Source: Chloroflexota bacterium (GTDB lineage: Bacteria > Chloroflexota > Anaerolineae > Anaerolineales > E44-bin32). From it: 47,759 nt of DNA. This document shows, in pieces, positions 45,982 to 47,759 of this stretch. The notes below the pieces were generated by a model. The model did not search any database and had not been told where the DNA came from. It saw only the letters and a list, made by a program, of their open reading frames with translations. Positions within the stretch are counted from its first letter, which is position 1; the number at the start of each line of letters is the position of its first letter. The position numbers and the translations under genes are program-made. The stretch spans positions 1-47,759 of the forward strand of contig JAPUGV010000277.1 in assembly GCA_027298025.1 (NCBI GenBank). The letters run 5' to 3'.

Positions 45982-45990
45982 AGTCTACCA
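45982..45990 (-). promoter_or_regulatory. Extended -10 promoter TGGTAGACT at pgeF, exactly 6 nt from the ATG
   Basis: (-) strand TGGTAGACT-CGCCGC-ATG. Confidence 0.5.
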
Positions 45991-46055
45991 CTCCGCCTGG
46001 ACATCCCTCAGCTGCGCAGTATGGCGTTATGGCTATACGCAAGCCAGGCCGTATC

Positions 46056-47045
46056 TTATTTGGAAGGCTCGGAGATATGCTTTGCGCGTTGCTCGGCTAC
46101 GGCAAGCTTCGTGGAGGTGGTCTTATTCGTGTCTATCATGGCCTGATCCACATGAGGGTAGGCCATCCACACGTTCATGGCTCCGAACAGGAAGCCGGTC
46201 GCGGTACGCAGCAGCGGTGGGCTCTCGCGGGGAGGGAAGGGGAAGAAACCGAGCTGTGAGATCAGCTGCGTTCCGCCGTCGAGCGCGATGGGGACGATCC
46301 CCAGCAGAAACCAGAACTTGAGGGGGAGTGGCTTGACGCTTCGGCGATTGCGAATGATTCCATACACAAGCCCCGCGATCAGGATCCCGACGTAAATTCC
46401 GATGTCTCGCTCGCACAGCGCGGTCTTGTATCCAACGGTCTCGTCTCCCACGTACCGCCGGGCAGCAATGACGTCCTGCTCATCCTTACCGGTGGCCTCG
46501 CCATAGGACACAAGATCCGTGCCTGCCAATTCGCGGGGATATACGACCTGCGGCCCGTACAAGAAGAAGGACCGGAACGCGAATTGATGGCAGAATGGCG
46601 AATACAGTGTATAGATGACCCGCGCCGGGCCAGTGGCGCCCACTTTCATCAGCGTAGGCGCCAGGAAGGGCAGCCCAGCATATAGAAAGACAATGAGTGA
46701 GAACGCCGCCAGCCAGTGGCGTGTGAAAAATCGAACCCCGCGATTCAGCCGAATGCCCCAGGCCTCGCTGGTGACCGCTCCAGCAGCCTCAGTCCGACTG
46801 GCTGAGTCCCTCGCCGCACCCAGCGCCACCTGGAGTTCGACCTCAGAGAAAGGGGAATTCAGCGTATAGGATCCGACTTCTACAACCGGTACGCGATCCC
46901 CGTACCTTTCCCGCAGCGCGGCATCCGCCGAGACGTCGATCTCGAGCAGCTCATGGGGAATCTGCTCTTGAAGTGAATTCAAGGCCGAGCGCACATCGTC
47001 GGCGTCACCCGTCTGATCAAGATAGTAGAGGGTGACCTGGATCAT
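46056..47045 (-). CDS. Glutaredoxin-like N-terminal domain fused to a DUF2085-like integral membrane domain
   Basis: MIQVTLYYLDQTGDADDVRSALNSLQEQIPHELLEIDVSADAALRERYGDRVPVVEVG; then YSPFCHQFAFRSFFLYG...ALCERDIGIYVGILIAGLVYG...DGGTQLISQLGF. Confidence 0.75.
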   Translation of the reverse strand: MIQVTLYYLDQTGDADDVRSALNSLQEQIPHELLEIDVSADAALRERYGDRVPVVEVGSYTLNSPFSEVELQVALGAARDSASRTEAAGAVTSEAWGIRLNRGVRFFTRHWLAAFSLIVFLYAGLPFLAPTLMKVGATGPARVIYTLYSPFCHQFAFRSFFLYGPQVVYPRELAGTDLVSYGEATGKDEQDVIAARRYVGDETVGYKTALCERDIGIYVGILIAGLVYGIIRNRRSVKPLPLKFWFLLGIVPIALDGGTQLISQLGFFPFPPRESPPLLRTATGFLFGAMNVWMAYPHVDQAMIDTNKTTSTKLAVAEQRAKHISEPSK

Positions 47046-47641
47046 TGACTCAGTTCAACGCTCTCTAGGTATCCGCCAAGTTGGGATTCTGTCAACACGC
47101 CTATGTGGTAGGCCTGGATACGACCCTCCCGATCCAGAACAACGGTAGTGGGATAGCCACGTACCTTATACAGGTGCTGGATTTTGCCTCCCGGATCGAG
47201 CAGAAGCGGAAAGCTGAGACCCAGTTCCTCGCCGAAAGCAGCCACAAGTTCAGCGGATTCGTCAAAGTCGATCCCGAGCACCACAAAGCCCTGATCCCTG
47301 AACGATTCGAAAGCCGATTCCAACAGGGGCATTTCGGTTCTGCAGGGCGCGCACCACGTCGCCCAGAAATTAAGCAGTACGACATCCCCCCGGTAGTCCT
47401 TGAGCCCAACCGGCGTTCCGTCTGCGGCTTCCAGATCGAAATCTGGCGCCGGGCCACCGGTCTCCAGGCCGGCCAAGGCGATCTGAGGTGGCCCCGCAGT
47501 AGGCAGGGGCTGGGAATCGATGGGCGTGGAGGGCACGCCGAAAAACACAAAATACCCGATAGCGGCGCCGATAAGCACGCCCACTAAGAGTGCCAACCAA
47601 GGCTGGTAAGACCGATCCGATCCGGGCTCCCGATTAAGCAC
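47042..47641 (-). CDS. TlpA/ResA-type membrane-anchored thioredoxin
   Basis: TM then PAPDFDLEAADGTPVGLKDYRGDVVLLNFWATWCAPCRTEMPLLE; ATGA overlap with downstream gene. Confidence 0.92.
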   Translation of the reverse strand: MLNREPGSDRSYQPWLALLVGVLIGAAIGYFVFFGVPSTPIDSQPLPTAGPPQIALAGLETGGPAPDFDLEAADGTPVGLKDYRGDVVLLNFWATWCAPCRTEMPLLESAFESFRDQGFVVLGIDFDESAELVAAFGEELGLSFPLLLDPGGKIQHLYKVRGYPTTVVLDREGRIQAYHIGVLTESQLGGYLESVELSQ

Positions 47642-47759
47642 AATACGCCCCGCGGGCGTAACTCAATCATTTCAAGCGCAACGACGGCTGGATACACTTC
47701 CACGATCACGCGCGTGCCCGGATGCGGCCACTGCACTGTCAGATCGCCCGGTCGATAGT
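47583..47759 (-). CDS. Possible 3' end of an unidentified CDS entering from outside the window
   Basis: Open (-) frame YRPGDLTVQWPHPGTRVIVEVYPAVVALEMIELRPRGVLCLIGSP..., overlaps the tlpA-like start; no family recognised. Confidence 0.3.

Noticed and set aside
1-47759. CRISPR array, insertion sequence, prophage or classical defence island
   Set aside because: No regularly spaced direct repeats and no transposase, integrase, Cas or phage structural motifs in the supplied translations

Overview
The window reads as a compact bacterial chromosome segment, probably Chloroflexota-like (inferred from gene content only), made mostly of housekeeping operons. I see no CRISPR array, transposase, integrase or phage gene. 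Left to right: a tilS fragment (-) divergent from mreB-mreC-mreD-PBP2, minC-minD-minE, rodA, gltX; tRNA-Gln(CTG); prfB with a programmed +1 frameshift; secG; an orphan peptide-binding protein; an S1-domain protein. Then on (-): a small acidic DUF1540-like protein, rel/spoT, a parvulin-type PPIase, rpsR and rpsF. Then on (+): phosphohexomutase, tatD, polyprenyl synthase, upp. Then on (-): yvcK-gap-pgk-Ser/Thr kinase. Then on (+): a sugar-type ABC ATPase and apgM. Next comes an ~11 kb (-) operon of seven membrane proteins containing an A-B-A-B duplicated two-gene module. It is divergent from a zinc-ribbon coiled-coil gene and an 811-aa membrane-anchored NACHT-like/HEAT-repeat protein. The window ends with yggU, yggT, yggS, pgeF, a glutaredoxin-like/DUF2085 fusion and a TlpA-type thioredoxin. 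The main items for follow-up are the duplicated membrane-protein operon, the NACHT-HEAT protein with Arg in place of the Walker A Lys, three promoters with identical leaderless geometry (-10 hexamer, 6 nt, start codon), the kinase-yvcK glycolytic cluster, and the tRNA-Gln/prfB arrangement. No searches were run; all names come from reading the supplied translations and DNA.
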